Positions 25,324-35,451 are shown, counted from the stretch's first letter. The stretch: DNA of 64,000 nucleotides from Lachnospiraceae bacterium (GCA_910574805.1 CAJTCV010000011.1:106785-170784), one strand, 5' to 3'. Made by a program: numbers and translations. The notes: generated by a model not told the origin, from the letters alone.

Positions 25324-25947
25324 GAAGCCGGATTCATACACGAACTGATTCATGGCAGCCGCCAGGGTGATCCCCAGGATCACATCCACGCAGGAGTGCT
25401 GCTTCAAAAACATGGTGGACAGGATGATGGATATGCACAGAAGCTGCGAACATCGGACTGTCCATTTTTTATACCGGAAATCCTGAAGGTGCAGCACGGC
25501 CATGTGCGCTGCGATGGAGTTGAACACATGGATGCTCGGCAGGATATTGGTGGAGGTATCCGCCCAGTAGAGGAAACATACCATCCGTATGAAAATATTG
25601 TCCCGGTCAAAACCCGCCGGCCGCAGGAGATGTCCGTTGGGATAGAAGGTGGACACCACAAGGAACAGTGTCATACCTGCATAAAGAAATACAATATACC
25701 GGTAAAATCCCTTCCGGTCCTTAAAGAACAGCCATACGAAGACGGCGGCAATATAGACGAACCAGAGAAAATACGGGATGACAAAATATTCACAGAACGG
25801 GATATAGTCATCCAGCGGGAAATGGATCACATGGTAGGGCAGGTTCGCGCGCCCCTCCAGCCATACAAACCATGAGATGTAGATCACAAAATACAGGATC
25901 GTCCACGCATGGGGATAATCTTTCAAAAATGTCTTGTACCTTCTCAC
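25216..25947 (-). CDS. PAP2-family membrane phosphatase
   Basis: The 243-residue protein has about six membrane segments. The PAP2 motifs PSIHVF (about residue 149) and KQHSCVDVILG (about 192) match the PSGH and SRxxxxxHxxxD motifs of lipid phosphatases. It may recycle undecaprenyl pyrophosphate for polysaccharide synthesis, or dephosphorylate another lipid. GTG 25947 is chosen because GGAGG lies seven bases upstream; an ATG at 25986 would precede that site. The 3' end overlaps the convergent glycosyltransferase by 108 bases, in a different frame. Confidence 0.85.
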   Translation of the reverse strand: MRRYKTFLKDYPHAWTILYFVIYISWFVWLEGRANLPYHVIHFPLDDYIPFCEYFVIPYFLWFVYIAAVFVWLFFKDRKGFYRYIVFLYAGMTLFLVVSTFYPNGHLLRPAGFDRDNIFIRMVCFLYWADTSTNILPSIHVFNSIAAHMAVLHLQDFRYKKWTVRCSQLLCISIILSTMFLKQHSCVDVILGITLAAAMNQFVYESGFLVKAHDLVGKLVREHRDLSPAFSRKIHGPAKDAEI

Positions 25948-26103
25948 CTTTTTTCCTCCAAAACTGATCTTCGCTAATGATAGCATATGTATTTTTTGAA
26001 AACAATAGCAGAAAAAACAAAGAATTCTTAAGAAAATCTGAAAATCAGGCAGGGTGTAACAGAAGTTATGTGGTTTTTCGGCAGTTTTGGCAAATTATGT
26101 TCT

Positions 26104-26132
26104 TGTGAAATGAGGGGGTGTGTGATAAAATG
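26104..26132 (+). promoter_or_regulatory. Promoter of ugd
   Basis: TTGTGA and TAAAAT are 17 bases apart, with AGGAGGGTG and ATG about 15 bases downstream. Confidence 0.55.
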
Positions 26133-26160
26133 GGAAAATGTCATCAGGAGGGTGACCAGC

Positions 26161-27429
26161 ATGGGTATGATAAAGGAAAATGAAGAAAATAAAAGATATA
26201 CAATCGCTGTTGCCGGTACGGGGTATGTGGGACTGTCCAACGCGGTGCTGCTGGCGCAGCACCATAAAGTCTATGCGGTGGACATCCTGAAAGAAAAGGT
26301 GGATCTGATCAATTCCGGCAGATCCCCCATCGTGGATTCGGAGATCGAGGCGTATCTCGCGGGGAATCAGCTGGATCTGACTGCCACGCTGGATGCAGAG
26401 CAGGCCTACAGAGAAGCAGATTTTGTTATCATCTCCACACCGACCAACTACGATCCGGTGAAAAATTATTTTGACACCAGCTCTGTGGAGCAGGTGATCG
26501 AGCTGGTGCAGGCATGCAGTCCGGAAGCGGTCATGGTGGTGAAATCCACGGTTCCGGTGGGATTCACCAGTAAGATGTGCGGAAAATACGGCTGCAGGAG
26601 GCTTTTGTTCTCACCGGAATTTCTCCGGGAGGGGAGGGCGCTGTACGACAATCTGTATCCGTCCAGAATCATCGTGGGGGTGCCGAAGGAGGACGAAGCG
26701 CTCCTGGCGGCTGCGCATATCTTCGCAGGGCTTCTGCAGCAGGGGGCGCTGAAGAAGGAAATTCCTACACTTTTTATGGAATATACAGAGGCGGAAGCTG
26801 TGAAGCTCTTTGCCAACACCTATCTGGCGCTTCGGGTATCTTATTTTAATGAGCTGGATACTTATGCGGAGATCCATGGATTGAATACGAAAGATATCAT
26901 CGACGGAGTATGCCTGGATCCCAGGATCGGGTCTCACTACAACAATCCGTCCTTTGGATACGGAGGGTACTGCCTCCCCAAGGATACCAAGCAGCTTCTG
27001 GCCAATTATGAGGATGTGCCTGAGAATCTGATCCAGGCGATCGTGGATGCGAACCGGACGCGGAAGGACTTTATATCAGACAAGGTGCTGGAAAAGGCAG
27101 GATATTTCGACGGGGCGAACGGCAGGAACGGGGTGCCGGGTCGACATGTGACCGTGGGCGTCTACCGCCTGACCATGAAGGCGAACAGCGACAACTTCCG
27201 CCAGAGCTCCATTCAGGGCGTCATGAAACGGATCAAGGCGAAAGGAGCGGAGGTCATCGTATACGAGCCCACGCTTCCGGACGGCAGCCGGTTCTTCGGC
27301 AGCCTTGTGGTCAACGATCTGGAGAAATTCAAGCGATTAAGCGACGCCGTGATTGCAAACCGGTACGATGCAGAGCTTGGCGATGTGGAAGGAAAAGTAT
27401 ATACCCGGGATGTATTCCGGAGAGATTAG
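26161..27429 (+). CDS. ugd: UDP-glucose 6-dehydrogenase
   Basis: This 422-residue enzyme oxidises UDP-glucose to UDP-glucuronate with two NAD. It has the N-terminal NAD-binding [14 protein letters not shown], the [12 protein letters not shown] block, and the catalytic Cys271 in the block [15 protein letters not shown]. This closely matches the short Ugd of enteric bacteria (E. coli Ugd), so the UDP-glucose call is favoured over other sugar dehydrogenases. The start is ATG 26161, nine bases after GGAGG; longer frames lie upstream of the ribosome site. It directly precedes polysaccharide cluster 1, which may contain glucuronate. Confidence 0.95.
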   Translation: MGMIKENEENKRYTIAVAGTGYVGLSNAVLLAQHHKVYAVDILKEKVDLINSGRSPIVDSEIEAYLAGNQLDLTATLDAEQAYREADFVIISTPTNYDPVKNYFDTSSVEQVIELVQACSPEAVMVVKSTVPVGFTSKMCGKYGCRRLLFSPEFLREGRALYDNLYPSRIIVGVPKEDEALLAAAHIFAGLLQQGALKKEIPTLFMEYTEAEAVKLFANTYLALRVSYFNELDTYAEIHGLNTKDIIDGVCLDPRIGSHYNNPSFGYGGYCLPKDTKQLLANYEDVPENLIQAIVDANRTRKDFISDKVLEKAGYFDGANGRNGVPGRHVTVGVYRLTMKANSDNFRQSSIQGVMKRIKAKGAEVIVYEPTLPDGSRFFGSLVVNDLEKFKRLSDAVIANRYDAELGDVEGKVYTRDVFRRD

Positions 27430-27438
27430 GAAAAGGAA

Positions 27439-27467
27439 TTGCCTAACAGTATAAAAAATGTTATACT
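27439..27467 (+). promoter_or_regulatory. Main promoter of polysaccharide cluster 1
   Basis: TTGCCT and TATACT are 17 bases apart. A leader of about 80 bases follows before the initiating transferase. Genes from 27554 to 41868 are all on this strand with short gaps, so this may drive much of the cluster. Confidence 0.7.
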
Positions 27468-27553
27468 GGTCGTATGTGACAGCATAGAAGGTGTCCGGCT
27501 GTTGGCAGCGGGTCCTGTCAGGAAAGTACGGAATATAACAGTGGGAGTCAGAC

Positions 27554-28981
27554 ATGTATCGTAAGAGAAATCAGTTGATGGGACTGGCAGTATGCCTGGT
27601 TGATGCAGCGGTGGTGCTGTTCAGCCTGCTGGCGGCGGGGATACTGCGTTATCGTACAATAGAATTTCTGTGCATGGCAGAAGATATGAACCTTTTATGC
27701 AGTATGAGTATCCTCCTTCATGTTACAGCATTTTATTTTCTGAAAGTATACGACGGGATATTTAAGAGAGGACGTTATGCGGAATTCCGCCTGTCCATAA
27801 AATATAATCTGATCCTCATTATAGGGGCATCCTTCCTGGGGTTCAGTCTGAAGAATGAAATATTTACCTCCCGGCTTATGATGGGGTATTTCTTTCTGCT
27901 GAATACAGTTGTTATATGGTGTACCCATATCTTTATCCGCAACCGGGATAAAGTATTCAGCCTGAGCCATCGAAGGGTGAAAAATCTGCTTGTGGTGACG
28001 ACTGCAAACCATCTGGAAGAGATTCAGAAGCGTTTTTGCCGTTCCAAAGAGACGCTGTGGAATATTGCAGGCGTTGTTCTTCTGGATGGAGGAACGTTGC
28101 CGGAAAGCGCAGGAACGGATATTGAGCTGATTTCGGACTCAGAAGAGGCTTATCTGGAATATGCCACACAGCACGTGGTGGATGAGGTGTTTATTCAGGT
28201 GGATGCCATTCAGAAAAAAGAAGTATTTCTCAAAAACATGATTCTGGAATTTGAAAAAATGGGAATTGTGGTGAATCTGAATCTGGACCTGTTTGATCTG
28301 GGACTGGAAGGAGAGAAGAGGATCTATAATCTGGAGCAGTATCCGGTACTGGCATTTTCCAGCCGGCTGTTTGATTACCGTATGGTACAGATGAAGCGTA
28401 TGGTAGATATTCTGGGAGCACTGGTTGGCCTGTTGTTTACACTGATCATCGGTGTTGTCCTGGCTCCGTTTCTGCTGCTGGAATCTCCCGGCCCTTTGAT
28501 TTTCTGTCAGAAAAGAGTAGGAGTAAACGGGAGGGTATTTAATTTCTATAAATTTCGATCCATGTACGCGGATGCAGAGGAAAGAAAGAAAGAGCTGATG
28601 GCGCAGAATGAGATCAACGGGCTGATGTTTAAGATCGAGAATGATCCAAGAGTGACAAAAGTGGGAGCATTTATCCGGAAGACCAGTATTGATGAGCTGC
28701 CGCAGTTCTGGAATGTTTTAAAAGGTGACATGAGCCTGGTGGGAACCAGGCCGCCCACGGTGGACGAATATCAGCAGTACAGTTATTATCAAAAACGGAG
28801 GATCAGCTTTCGTCCCGGGATCACCGGGCTGTGGCAGATCAGCGGAAGAAGTGAAATCAAGGACTTTGATGAGGTTGTAAAGCTGGATCTGGAATATATT
28901 GATAACTGGTCACTGATGATGGACTTTAAGATTATACTGAAGACGATACTTGTGGTGTTCAAAGGGATAGGAGCAAAATAG
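27554..28981 (+). CDS. Undecaprenyl-phosphate sugar-1-phosphate transferase (initiating enzyme)
   Basis: The 475-residue membrane protein has four to five N-terminal hydrophobic segments, a CoA-binding-like soluble middle, one further membrane segment near 280-305, and the C-terminal bacterial sugar transferase domain. Signatures there are KRMVDILGA, QKRVGVNGR, FYKFRSMY, KTSIDELPQFWNVLKG and GTRPP. It should place the first sugar phosphate, commonly glucose or galactose, on undecaprenyl phosphate and so start each repeat unit. It is the first gene of the cluster; the rhamnosyltransferase at 30513 belongs to a family that adds to lipid-linked glucose, which suggests glucose first. Confidence 0.93.
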   Translation: MYRKRNQLMGLAVCLVDAAVVLFSLLAAGILRYRTIEFLCMAEDMNLLCSMSILLHVTAFYFLKVYDGIFKRGRYAEFRLSIKYNLILIIGASFLGFSLKNEIFTSRLMMGYFFLLNTVVIWCTHIFIRNRDKVFSLSHRRVKNLLVVTTANHLEEIQKRFCRSKETLWNIAGVVLLDGGTLPESAGTDIELISDSEEAYLEYATQHVVDEVFIQVDAIQKKEVFLKNMILEFEKMGIVVNLNLDLFDLGLEGEKRIYNLEQYPVLAFSSRLFDYRMVQMKRMVDILGALVGLLFTLIIGVVLAPFLLLESPGPLIFCQKRVGVNGRVFNFYKFRSMYADAEERKKELMAQNEINGLMFKIENDPRVTKVGAFIRKTSIDELPQFWNVLKGDMSLVGTRPPTVDEYQQYSYYQKRRISFRPGITGLWQISGRSEIKDFDEVVKLDLEYIDNWSLMMDFKIILKTILVVFKGIGAK

Positions 28982-28990
28982 GAGAAAAGC

Positions 28991-30457
28991 ATGAACGGGA
29001 ACGACTATAATATGTACGAAGACGAGATGGAGATCGATCTGATCGACCTGATGTTTTATTTGATGAGACAGTGGAAGACACTGATTGTGGCGATTGTGAT
29101 CGGTGCACTGGTCGGAGGCGGAATCTATGTTGTCAAGAAGAGATCTTATGATCAGTCGGCAATGCCGGTGCAGGAAACGGAAGAAGAGAAAGAAACACTG
29201 GACGATTATGTCGTGGACCCGGATGTAAAAGCGAATATGGAGCTGGCGTATCAGTACAGGCAGCTGTACTGGAAGCAGCTGGAATACAATCAGAAATCGG
29301 TTATCATGCAGCTGGATCCCAATGCAGTCTATACAGGCGAACTGAAATATTACATGACAGCAGGCGATGACACAGGGCTTATCAGTATCCTGTACCAGAA
29401 TATCCTGGGGAACAGGGATCTGCTGACGGAGCTGCAGGAAGTGTCTCAGCTTGACTGCAGTCCGTCCTATATCCAGGAGCTGATCAGCTGCTCTGTCAAT
29501 ACAGAAAAGGATTCGCAGATTAATATTAACAATGTCGTGAGCAATACTTCGGAGAGCGCAGTTCCTGTGGAGAAGAATTCTGTGATCACCTATACCGTTG
29601 TCTCGATCAATGAGGCATCCTGCGAACAGATGCTGCAGATCATTCGGGAAAAGGTGGAGGAACTGAATCTGGAATGCGAAGAGAACTATGAGGAGTACAG
29701 CGCGTTAGAAGTGAATAACGCTGTACGGCTGCTGACAAATAATGATTATCTCAACAAGCAGCGGGCTCATATTGATCAGCTGAGCAGCTATCTGAATAAC
29801 ATTCGTAATCTGGAAGCCGCTTTTGAGGGAGATGATCTGCATTATTATAATCTGATGTATCTTTCCCGCGAAGAGGAAGAGGATATAGAAGAGAGCCAGG
29901 AGCTGCTCGGCGAAGCGGAAGAGACTCCGGCTGCACCTCCTGATCCAGTGAAGTGGCTGGTGATCGGGATCTTCCTTTTATGCGTATGCTGGGGCGGATA
30001 CTATATGTTAAAGTACCTGCTGGACAAGCATATTAAGACAGGCGACGAGATCAGAAGCTATCAGCTTGCGCTGATCGGCTATTTGGAGGGACACGGTCCG
30101 GAATATAAGGGACTGAACGCAAAGATAGAAGCGATGCGCAGGAAGACGAGGGAGAAAGCGGATACAGAGGAATATGTGGCAGCTTCGCTGGATGCGCTGG
30201 ATGCACATGATATCCTGATATGCGGCAACCGGAAGGATGAAGAGGTGCAGCAGGTGATGGAATCTCTGAAGAGCAGGTGCGCACATCTGGAGCTTTCTGA
30301 TTATCCGGGACAGGACAGCGGCGCGCTGGAGCGTGCGGGAGATAAGGCGATCGTTTTCATGGTCCATCTTGGGGCGACAACACGTGCAGAGCTCAGAAGG
30401 GAGCTGGAAGTCTGCCGGATGCAGGGGATTAAGGTGCTGGGGGCGGTTGTGATATAG
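28991..30457 (+). CDS. Wzz-like chain-length protein with degenerate kinase-like C-terminus
   Basis: The 488-residue protein has two membrane segments (about 29-50 and 321-345) flanking a large external coiled domain, as in polysaccharide co-polymerases. Past the second segment lies a cytoplasmic domain of about 140 residues. Its strands (ILICGNRKDEEVQQV; IVFMVHLGATTRAELRREL; IKVLGAVVI) resemble bacterial tyrosine kinases of the CpsD type, but there is no P-loop and no Tyr cluster. So it looks like a kinase fold that has lost ATP binding. It probably sets polymer length with the Wzy protein. A paralogue sits at 39366. Confidence 0.82.
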   Translation: MNGNDYNMYEDEMEIDLIDLMFYLMRQWKTLIVAIVIGALVGGGIYVVKKRSYDQSAMPVQETEEEKETLDDYVVDPDVKANMELAYQYRQLYWKQLEYNQKSVIMQLDPNAVYTGELKYYMTAGDDTGLISILYQNILGNRDLLTELQEVSQLDCSPSYIQELISCSVNTEKDSQININNVVSNTSESAVPVEKNSVITYTVVSINEASCEQMLQIIREKVEELNLECEENYEEYSALEVNNAVRLLTNNDYLNKQRAHIDQLSSYLNNIRNLEAAFEGDDLHYYNLMYLSREEEEDIEESQELLGEAEETPAAPPDPVKWLVIGIFLLCVCWGGYYMLKYLLDKHIKTGDEIRSYQLALIGYLEGHGPEYKGLNAKIEAMRRKTREKADTEEYVAASLDALDAHDILICGNRKDEEVQQVMESLKSRCAHLELSDYPGQDSGALERAGDKAIVFMVHLGATTRAELRRELEVCRMQGIKVLGAVVI

Positions 30458-30512
30458 AATTCAGTATAGGTAAAAAGACAGCGGGCAGAATAAACTATAA
30501 GGAGAAGTTAGA

Positions 30513-31724
30513 ATGAGACAGCATGTCTTCATTATTGGTTCTAAGGGAATACCGGCACATTACGGCGGATTTGAATCGTTTGTGGACAGATTAACCTATT
30601 ATAAAAAAAACGGTGATATACAATATCACGTATCCTGTCTTGCAGATTCGGATCAATGGAATAAATCAGAAAAAGTATTTAAATATAATGGTGCAAGGTG
30701 TTTTCGCGTTAAAGAAGTTAAAATAGGACCTGCAAAGGCTGTCCTTTATGATTTGTATGCTTTGAGATATTGCCTGCGATATATCAGGGGAAACCATATT
30801 GAACATCCAATTATCTATATACTTGCATGCAGAATAGGACCGTTTATCGGCTGGTATAAAAAACAGATTGAAATGCTGGGTGGTTGTCTGTATGTAAATC
30901 CGGACGGTCATGAGTGGAAGAGAAGCAAGTGGAGTCTGCCAGTTAAAAAATATTGGAAATTATCAGAAAAATTTATGGTGAAGCATGCAGATCTTTTGAT
31001 CTGTGACAGTAAAAACATTGAAAAATATATTCGGGAGACATATAAAGCGTATCACCCAAATACAACATTTATTGCGTATGGTTCCGAGACCAGAGAGACT
31101 GCTCAGAATCGGAATAATGAAAAATTAGAAAAGTGGTATCAAGATAAGGATCTGGCGCCAAATAATTATTATCTGGTAGTTGGAAGATTTGTTCCGGAAA
31201 ATAATTATGAGACGATGATACGTGAGTTCATGCATTCCAGTTCTGAAAAAGATCTTGTTCTCATTACAGGTATTGAGTGGAAAAAGTTCTATGACAGACT
31301 GAAAAAAAGAACAGGCTTCGAGACGGATAAAAGAATTAAATTTGTGGGTACAGTTTATGACACAGAGCTTTTGATGAAAATACGGGAAAATGCGTACGGT
31401 TATCTGCATGGACATGAAGTCGGCGGAACAAATCCCAGTCTGCTGGAGGCGCTGGAAAGTACAAAAGTCAATCTGCTGCTGGATGTGGGGTTTAATCGTG
31501 AAGTTGGAAAAGACTGTGCATTGTATTGGAATAAGAGCGAAAATAATCTTGCGAAATTAATTGATTGTGTAGATGATATGTCGGATGAAGAGCGAGAATT
31601 ACTTGGCAAAAAGGCAAAGAAAAGGATTGAAAAATGGTATAGTTGGGATTATATAGTGGAGCAGTATGAGAGAAGCTTTATTATGAAGATGGAGTATGGC
31701 TCGGTCGCTTCTGAACAGGTTTGA
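30513..31724 (+). CDS. DUF1972/GT4 rhamnosyltransferase
   Basis: A 403-residue GT-B enzyme whose N-terminus (FIIGSKGIPAHYGGFESFVD) defines the DUF1972 family; the C-terminal half is a GT4 domain with a GHEVGGTNPSLLEAL nucleotide-binding segment. Characterised relatives (WchF/Cps2T) add beta-1,4-rhamnose to undecaprenyl-linked glucose as the second step of capsule synthesis. No rhamnose nucleotide genes are in the window. From this gene onward the DNA is visibly AT-rich and codons end in A or T, unlike the two genes before. The start ATG follows AAGGAGAAG. Confidence 0.88.
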   Translation: MRQHVFIIGSKGIPAHYGGFESFVDRLTYYKKNGDIQYHVSCLADSDQWNKSEKVFKYNGARCFRVKEVKIGPAKAVLYDLYALRYCLRYIRGNHIEHPIIYILACRIGPFIGWYKKQIEMLGGCLYVNPDGHEWKRSKWSLPVKKYWKLSEKFMVKHADLLICDSKNIEKYIRETYKAYHPNTTFIAYGSETRETAQNRNNEKLEKWYQDKDLAPNNYYLVVGRFVPENNYETMIREFMHSSSEKDLVLITGIEWKKFYDRLKKRTGFETDKRIKFVGTVYDTELLMKIRENAYGYLHGHEVGGTNPSLLEALESTKVNLLLDVGFNREVGKDCALYWNKSENNLAKLIDCVDDMSDEERELLGKKAKKRIEKWYSWDYIVEQYERSFIMKMEYGSVASEQV

Positions 31725-31753
31725 ACATTATTTATAAAAAGGGACAGTGAAAG

Positions 31754-33196
31754 ATGAAAACAGTTAAATTCAATTTTCTCATGAATATCATACTGACAGG
31801 TTCATCATTTATCTTTCCGATGATTACTTTTCCTTATATATCCAGAATATTACTGCCGGAAGGCGTGGGAAAAGTTAATTTTGCTACTGCAATTGCATCC
31901 TATTTCACTATGTTTGCCATGCTGGGTGTGCCGACTTATGGAGTAAGAGCCTGTGCGAAAGTACGAGATGATAAAAAGGAACTAAGCCGGACAGTTCAGG
32001 AAATACTGATCATCAATCTGCTCGTTGGACTTGTTGCATATATAGTTTATTTCTGGTCAGTATGGAATATCCCAAGACTTCGTTCGGATTCGACGCTTTT
32101 TTACATTATGAGTGCAGCAATTATATTGAATGTCGCCGGTGTGGAGTGGTTGTATAAAGGGCTTGAGGAATATTCTTATATCACAGTACGTTCCATTGCT
32201 TTTAAGCTGGCTTCACTGGTTCTTATGTTTTTGTTTGTGAAAAGTAAACAGGACTATGTGATTTATGGTGCTGTCAGTCTCCTGGCTGGTGCAGGATCTA
32301 ATCTTTTAAATTTGCTGAAATTGAGATCATATATTGCGCTGCGCCCCGTAGGAGGCTATTGTTTTGCCAGACATATAAAGCCAATTATGGTCTTTTTTTT
32401 GATGTCTGTAGCTACGACCGTCTATACGAATCTGGATACAGTGATGCTGGGATTTATGAAGACGGATATAGATGTTGGATATTACAGTGCAGCTGTGAAA
32501 GTGAAAAATATTCTGGTCAGTACAGTAACTGCACTGGGAACAGTGTTGCTTCCCCGGGTGTCTTATTATATTGAGCATAAGATGGAGGATGAGTTTGTAA
32601 GAATCAGTCGAAAAGCTTTGAATTTTGTGGTAGTGGCTGCATTGCCTTTGATAGTATACTTTACCATTTTTGCAGAAGAGTCTGTCTTGCTGCTGTCCGG
32701 AAATTCTTTTGCAGGTGCGGTGTTTCCCATGCAGATTATTATGCCGACAGTCCTGTTTATTGGAATTACCAATATGCTGGGAATGCAGATCATGGTACCT
32801 CTGGATAAAGAAAATCTGGTGTTTTATTCTGTACTGGCAGGAGCAGTTGTAGATTTGATCATAAATATGATCTGTATACCATCCATGGCTTCTGCAGGTG
32901 CGGCAGTCGGTACGTTAGTCGCAGAATTTGTTGTATTGATTATTCAAATTGTTATGCTGCGGGAGAGAATCAGAGAGTTTATGCAGCCATTGCAGATTGG
33001 AAAGATTTTAGTGGCAGTTTCCTGTGCTGCTGCAGTTTGTCTCTGGGTGAAACAGGTGGATATTTCCGCCTTCTTTGCATTGGTTATGTCTGCAATGATA
33101 TTTTTCGTGGTGTATGTGCTGGTGTTGGCGATATTGAAGGAACAATTCATGAGTGACATCATTGTCCAGATCTCAGATGTGTGGATGCGAAAATAG
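31754..33196 (+). CDS. wzx: Polysaccharide flippase (Wzx type)
   Basis: This 480-residue protein has about twelve to fourteen hydrophobic segments over its length and the family opening (TGSSFIFPMITFPYISRILLP, seen at residues 16-36 in shortened form). It belongs to the MATE/MOP flippase group that moves undecaprenyl-linked repeat units across the membrane. Central landmarks YKGLEEYSYI and YTNLDTVMLGFM are shared with the flippase of cluster 2 at 57989, so the two are homologues serving different glycans. ATG follows AAAAAGGGACAG. Confidence 0.92.
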   Translation: MKTVKFNFLMNIILTGSSFIFPMITFPYISRILLPEGVGKVNFATAIASYFTMFAMLGVPTYGVRACAKVRDDKKELSRTVQEILIINLLVGLVAYIVYFWSVWNIPRLRSDSTLFYIMSAAIILNVAGVEWLYKGLEEYSYITVRSIAFKLASLVLMFLFVKSKQDYVIYGAVSLLAGAGSNLLNLLKLRSYIALRPVGGYCFARHIKPIMVFFLMSVATTVYTNLDTVMLGFMKTDIDVGYYSAAVKVKNILVSTVTALGTVLLPRVSYYIEHKMEDEFVRISRKALNFVVVAALPLIVYFTIFAEESVLLLSGNSFAGAVFPMQIIMPTVLFIGITNMLGMQIMVPLDKENLVFYSVLAGAVVDLIINMICIPSMASAGAAVGTLVAEFVVLIIQIVMLRERIREFMQPLQIGKILVAVSCAAAVCLWVKQVDISAFFALVMSAMIFFVVYVLVLAILKEQFMSDIIVQISDVWMRK

Positions 33197-33218
33197 ATTA
33201 TTATAGTGAGGAGTCGTT

Positions 33219-34376
33219 TTGAAAAAAGTATTGATATTAACAAGTGGATTTTATGGAGGTGGGACAGAAGTAGCACTTAATGCGCTGCTAAATCACTTGG
33301 ATTATTCCAAATACGCAGTAGATATTTGTTGCATTTGTAAAAGAGGACCAATGCTGGAAAAATTGCCAAAGGAGATACACGTAAAGGAAATAGACTTTGT
33401 AGCTCCAAGATATCGTTTGTATGTCAGCGGAGTAAAGGAGAAGCTTAGTAGTCCTAAAGTGTTTTTCCAGAAGGTGGGTAAAAAGATTTTTGGATTGGTT
33501 CATCCGATGAAAAATGGAAAAAACAGATTCTATAATACTTTGCTGAAAAAGATAACAACACAACCAGGAAAGTATGATATCATTTTAGATTTTTATGGCT
33601 ATGGATATTTCCTGACTGCCTATGCTGCAAAATTAGAAGCGGATAAGAGGGCTATGTGGCTTCATGATGAAAATTTACATTGGTTGTATAAGGTAGAGGA
33701 ATATCTTCCTGAATTCGATCGTATTTTTTGTGTATCTGAAGCTGTTAAGCAGGAATTTATAAAAAGGTGTCCAGGTTTAAAGAACAAAACAGAAGTTTTT
33801 TACAATATTGTAGATGCATCTGAAATCAAAGAGAAAGCAGAATTACCAATAGATGATGCACGATACACGGGAAGTTTTAAAATTTTAACAGTAGGAAGAT
33901 TAGAGTATCAGAAAGGATATGATATTGCAATACAAGCGGCGGCAATATTAAAAAGACAGGGGATTTGCTTTCGATGGTTTGTAATAGGAGAAGGAACGGA
34001 GCTTGGTAAATTAGAGAAACAGGTTGAAAGAGCAGATGTTAAAGAATTTGTTTTTTTGGGAAGAAAAGAAAATCCGTATTCATATATGATGCATTGCGAT
34101 TTATATGTACAACCTTCCAGACATGAGGGAAAAGCACTTACGATACAGGAGGCAAAGATTTTGAACAAACCGATTCTGGTTTCAGATATTCCAAGTAACA
34201 GGGAACAAGTAACAGATGGAGTAAATGGTTACCTGGTTCGGGCAGAGCCAGAGTTATTGGCAGAAAAAATTGAATATCTGATTCATTCAGCAGATGCAAG
34301 AGTGCGTGTTGTAAATAATCTTAAGAATGAATATGATGACTTTTCCAGTGAAGTTAAAAAATTGGAAAAATTATAA
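33219..34376 (+). CDS. Family 4 glycosyltransferase
   Basis: A 385-residue GT-B enzyme. The N-terminal domain begins KVLILTSGFYGGGTEVALN. The C-terminal domain has TVGRLEYQKGYDIAIQA and the donor-binding YVQPSRHEGKALTIQEA. It retains the sugar configuration and adds one residue to the repeat unit on the cytoplasmic face. Donor and acceptor are unknown. The start is TTG 33219 after GTGAGGAG. The AT-rich composition matches its neighbours. Confidence 0.9.
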   Translation: MKKVLILTSGFYGGGTEVALNALLNHLDYSKYAVDICCICKRGPMLEKLPKEIHVKEIDFVAPRYRLYVSGVKEKLSSPKVFFQKVGKKIFGLVHPMKNGKNRFYNTLLKKITTQPGKYDIILDFYGYGYFLTAYAAKLEADKRAMWLHDENLHWLYKVEEYLPEFDRIFCVSEAVKQEFIKRCPGLKNKTEVFYNIVDASEIKEKAELPIDDARYTGSFKILTVGRLEYQKGYDIAIQAAAILKRQGICFRWFVIGEGTELGKLEKQVERADVKEFVFLGRKENPYSYMMHCDLYVQPSRHEGKALTIQEAKILNKPILVSDIPSNREQVTDGVNGYLVRAEPELLAEKIEYLIHSADARVRVVNNLKNEYDDFSSEVKKLEKL

Positions 34377-34395
34377 ATGATCTGAGGTAGGGTGA

Positions 34396-35451
34396 ATGCG
34401 CAGATATATTATACACGAAGGAAGTAAAGAGGCGTATCATGCAGGTTCAAAGGCAACAAAGGATTGTGAAGATATTCTGCTTAGGAGAGGATTTCGAAAG
34501 ATTGATATCTGCAATTACCAGGATGAAACAGGAATCTGGATTAAAGTAAAAAAGAGATTGCAGCTGATTAAACTTGCTAAAGTTAAAAGAAATTCTATAA
34601 TGGTTGTTCAACATCCAATGTATATAGGGAGTGCTTATATGAGGATGCTGAAAATTATTAAACAATTAAAGAAAATAAAATTTATTTTTGTAATACATGA
34701 TCTGGAAAGCTTAAGAGGTCTGTTTAGTGAGTATACATCTCTCTATCAGTTTTTAGATGAAATGATGTTTCAAATCGGTGATGTTTTTATTGCACATAAT
34801 GAAAGAATGAAAGAATATTTGGTTAAAGAAAGGAAAGTAGATAAGAATAAAATAATTATTTTAGAACTTTTTGATTATCTTGCTGAAGAAAAAAAGAATA
34901 AGCATAAGAGATATGATGAAAATGTAGAAATTGTGATTGCGGGTAACTTATCACCGGAAAAAAGTAAATATATATATAAATTAAAGGAATTAAATACGAG
35001 TTTACATTTTTCTTTATATGGCTTAAATTATAATAGCATGAGTTTAGATGCAGAAAACTGGACATATAAGGGCGTATTTCCTCCAACAGAACTGGTTGGT
35101 GTTTTGCACGGAAGTTATGGTTTAATTTGGGATGGGGATGATTTAATGACCTGCACTGGAAACATAGGGAATTATCTTAAATATAATAATCCTCATAAGA
35201 TTTCCTTATATATTGCTGCAGAAATTCCCATAATTATTTGGAAACAGGCAGCTTTGGCGGAATATGTTACTGCAAAAGGAATAGGAATTGCAATTGATAA
35301 TTTAGCAGAGCTGGAATTGGCAGTTGGTGCAGTGAGTAAAGAAGCATATAAACAAATGAAAGAAAACTTAAAAGGAATTGCAAAGAAAATCAGAGAAGGA
35401 TATTTTTTAGATACAGCTTATGAGAAAGCTGAAATAAAGGTATCTAAATAA
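34396..35451 (+). CDS. Putative galactofuranosyltransferase (Gtf3-like GT-B)
   Basis: The 351-residue protein begins RYIIHEGSKEAYHAGSKA and has a C-terminal block (YNNPHKISLYIAAEIPIIIW, with LAEYVTAKGIGIA after it). This is typical of a GT-B family that includes beta-1,6-galactofuranosyltransferases and Gtf3-type glucosyltransferases. Family members often lie near glf, and glf is about 10 kb upstream here, so a Galf donor is reasonable but not proven. There is no signal peptide or membrane segment. It is strongly AT-rich. The ribosome site is a modest GAGGTAGGG. Confidence 0.72.
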   Translation: MRRYIIHEGSKEAYHAGSKATKDCEDILLRRGFRKIDICNYQDETGIWIKVKKRLQLIKLAKVKRNSIMVVQHPMYIGSAYMRMLKIIKQLKKIKFIFVIHDLESLRGLFSEYTSLYQFLDEMMFQIGDVFIAHNERMKEYLVKERKVDKNKIIILELFDYLAEEKKNKHKRYDENVEIVIAGNLSPEKSKYIYKLKELNTSLHFSLYGLNYNSMSLDAENWTYKGVFPPTELVGVLHGSYGLIWDGDDLMTCTGNIGNYLKYNNPHKISLYIAAEIPIIIWKQAALAEYVTAKGIGIAIDNLAELELAVGAVSKEAYKQMKENLKGIAKKIREGYFLDTAYEKAEIKVSK

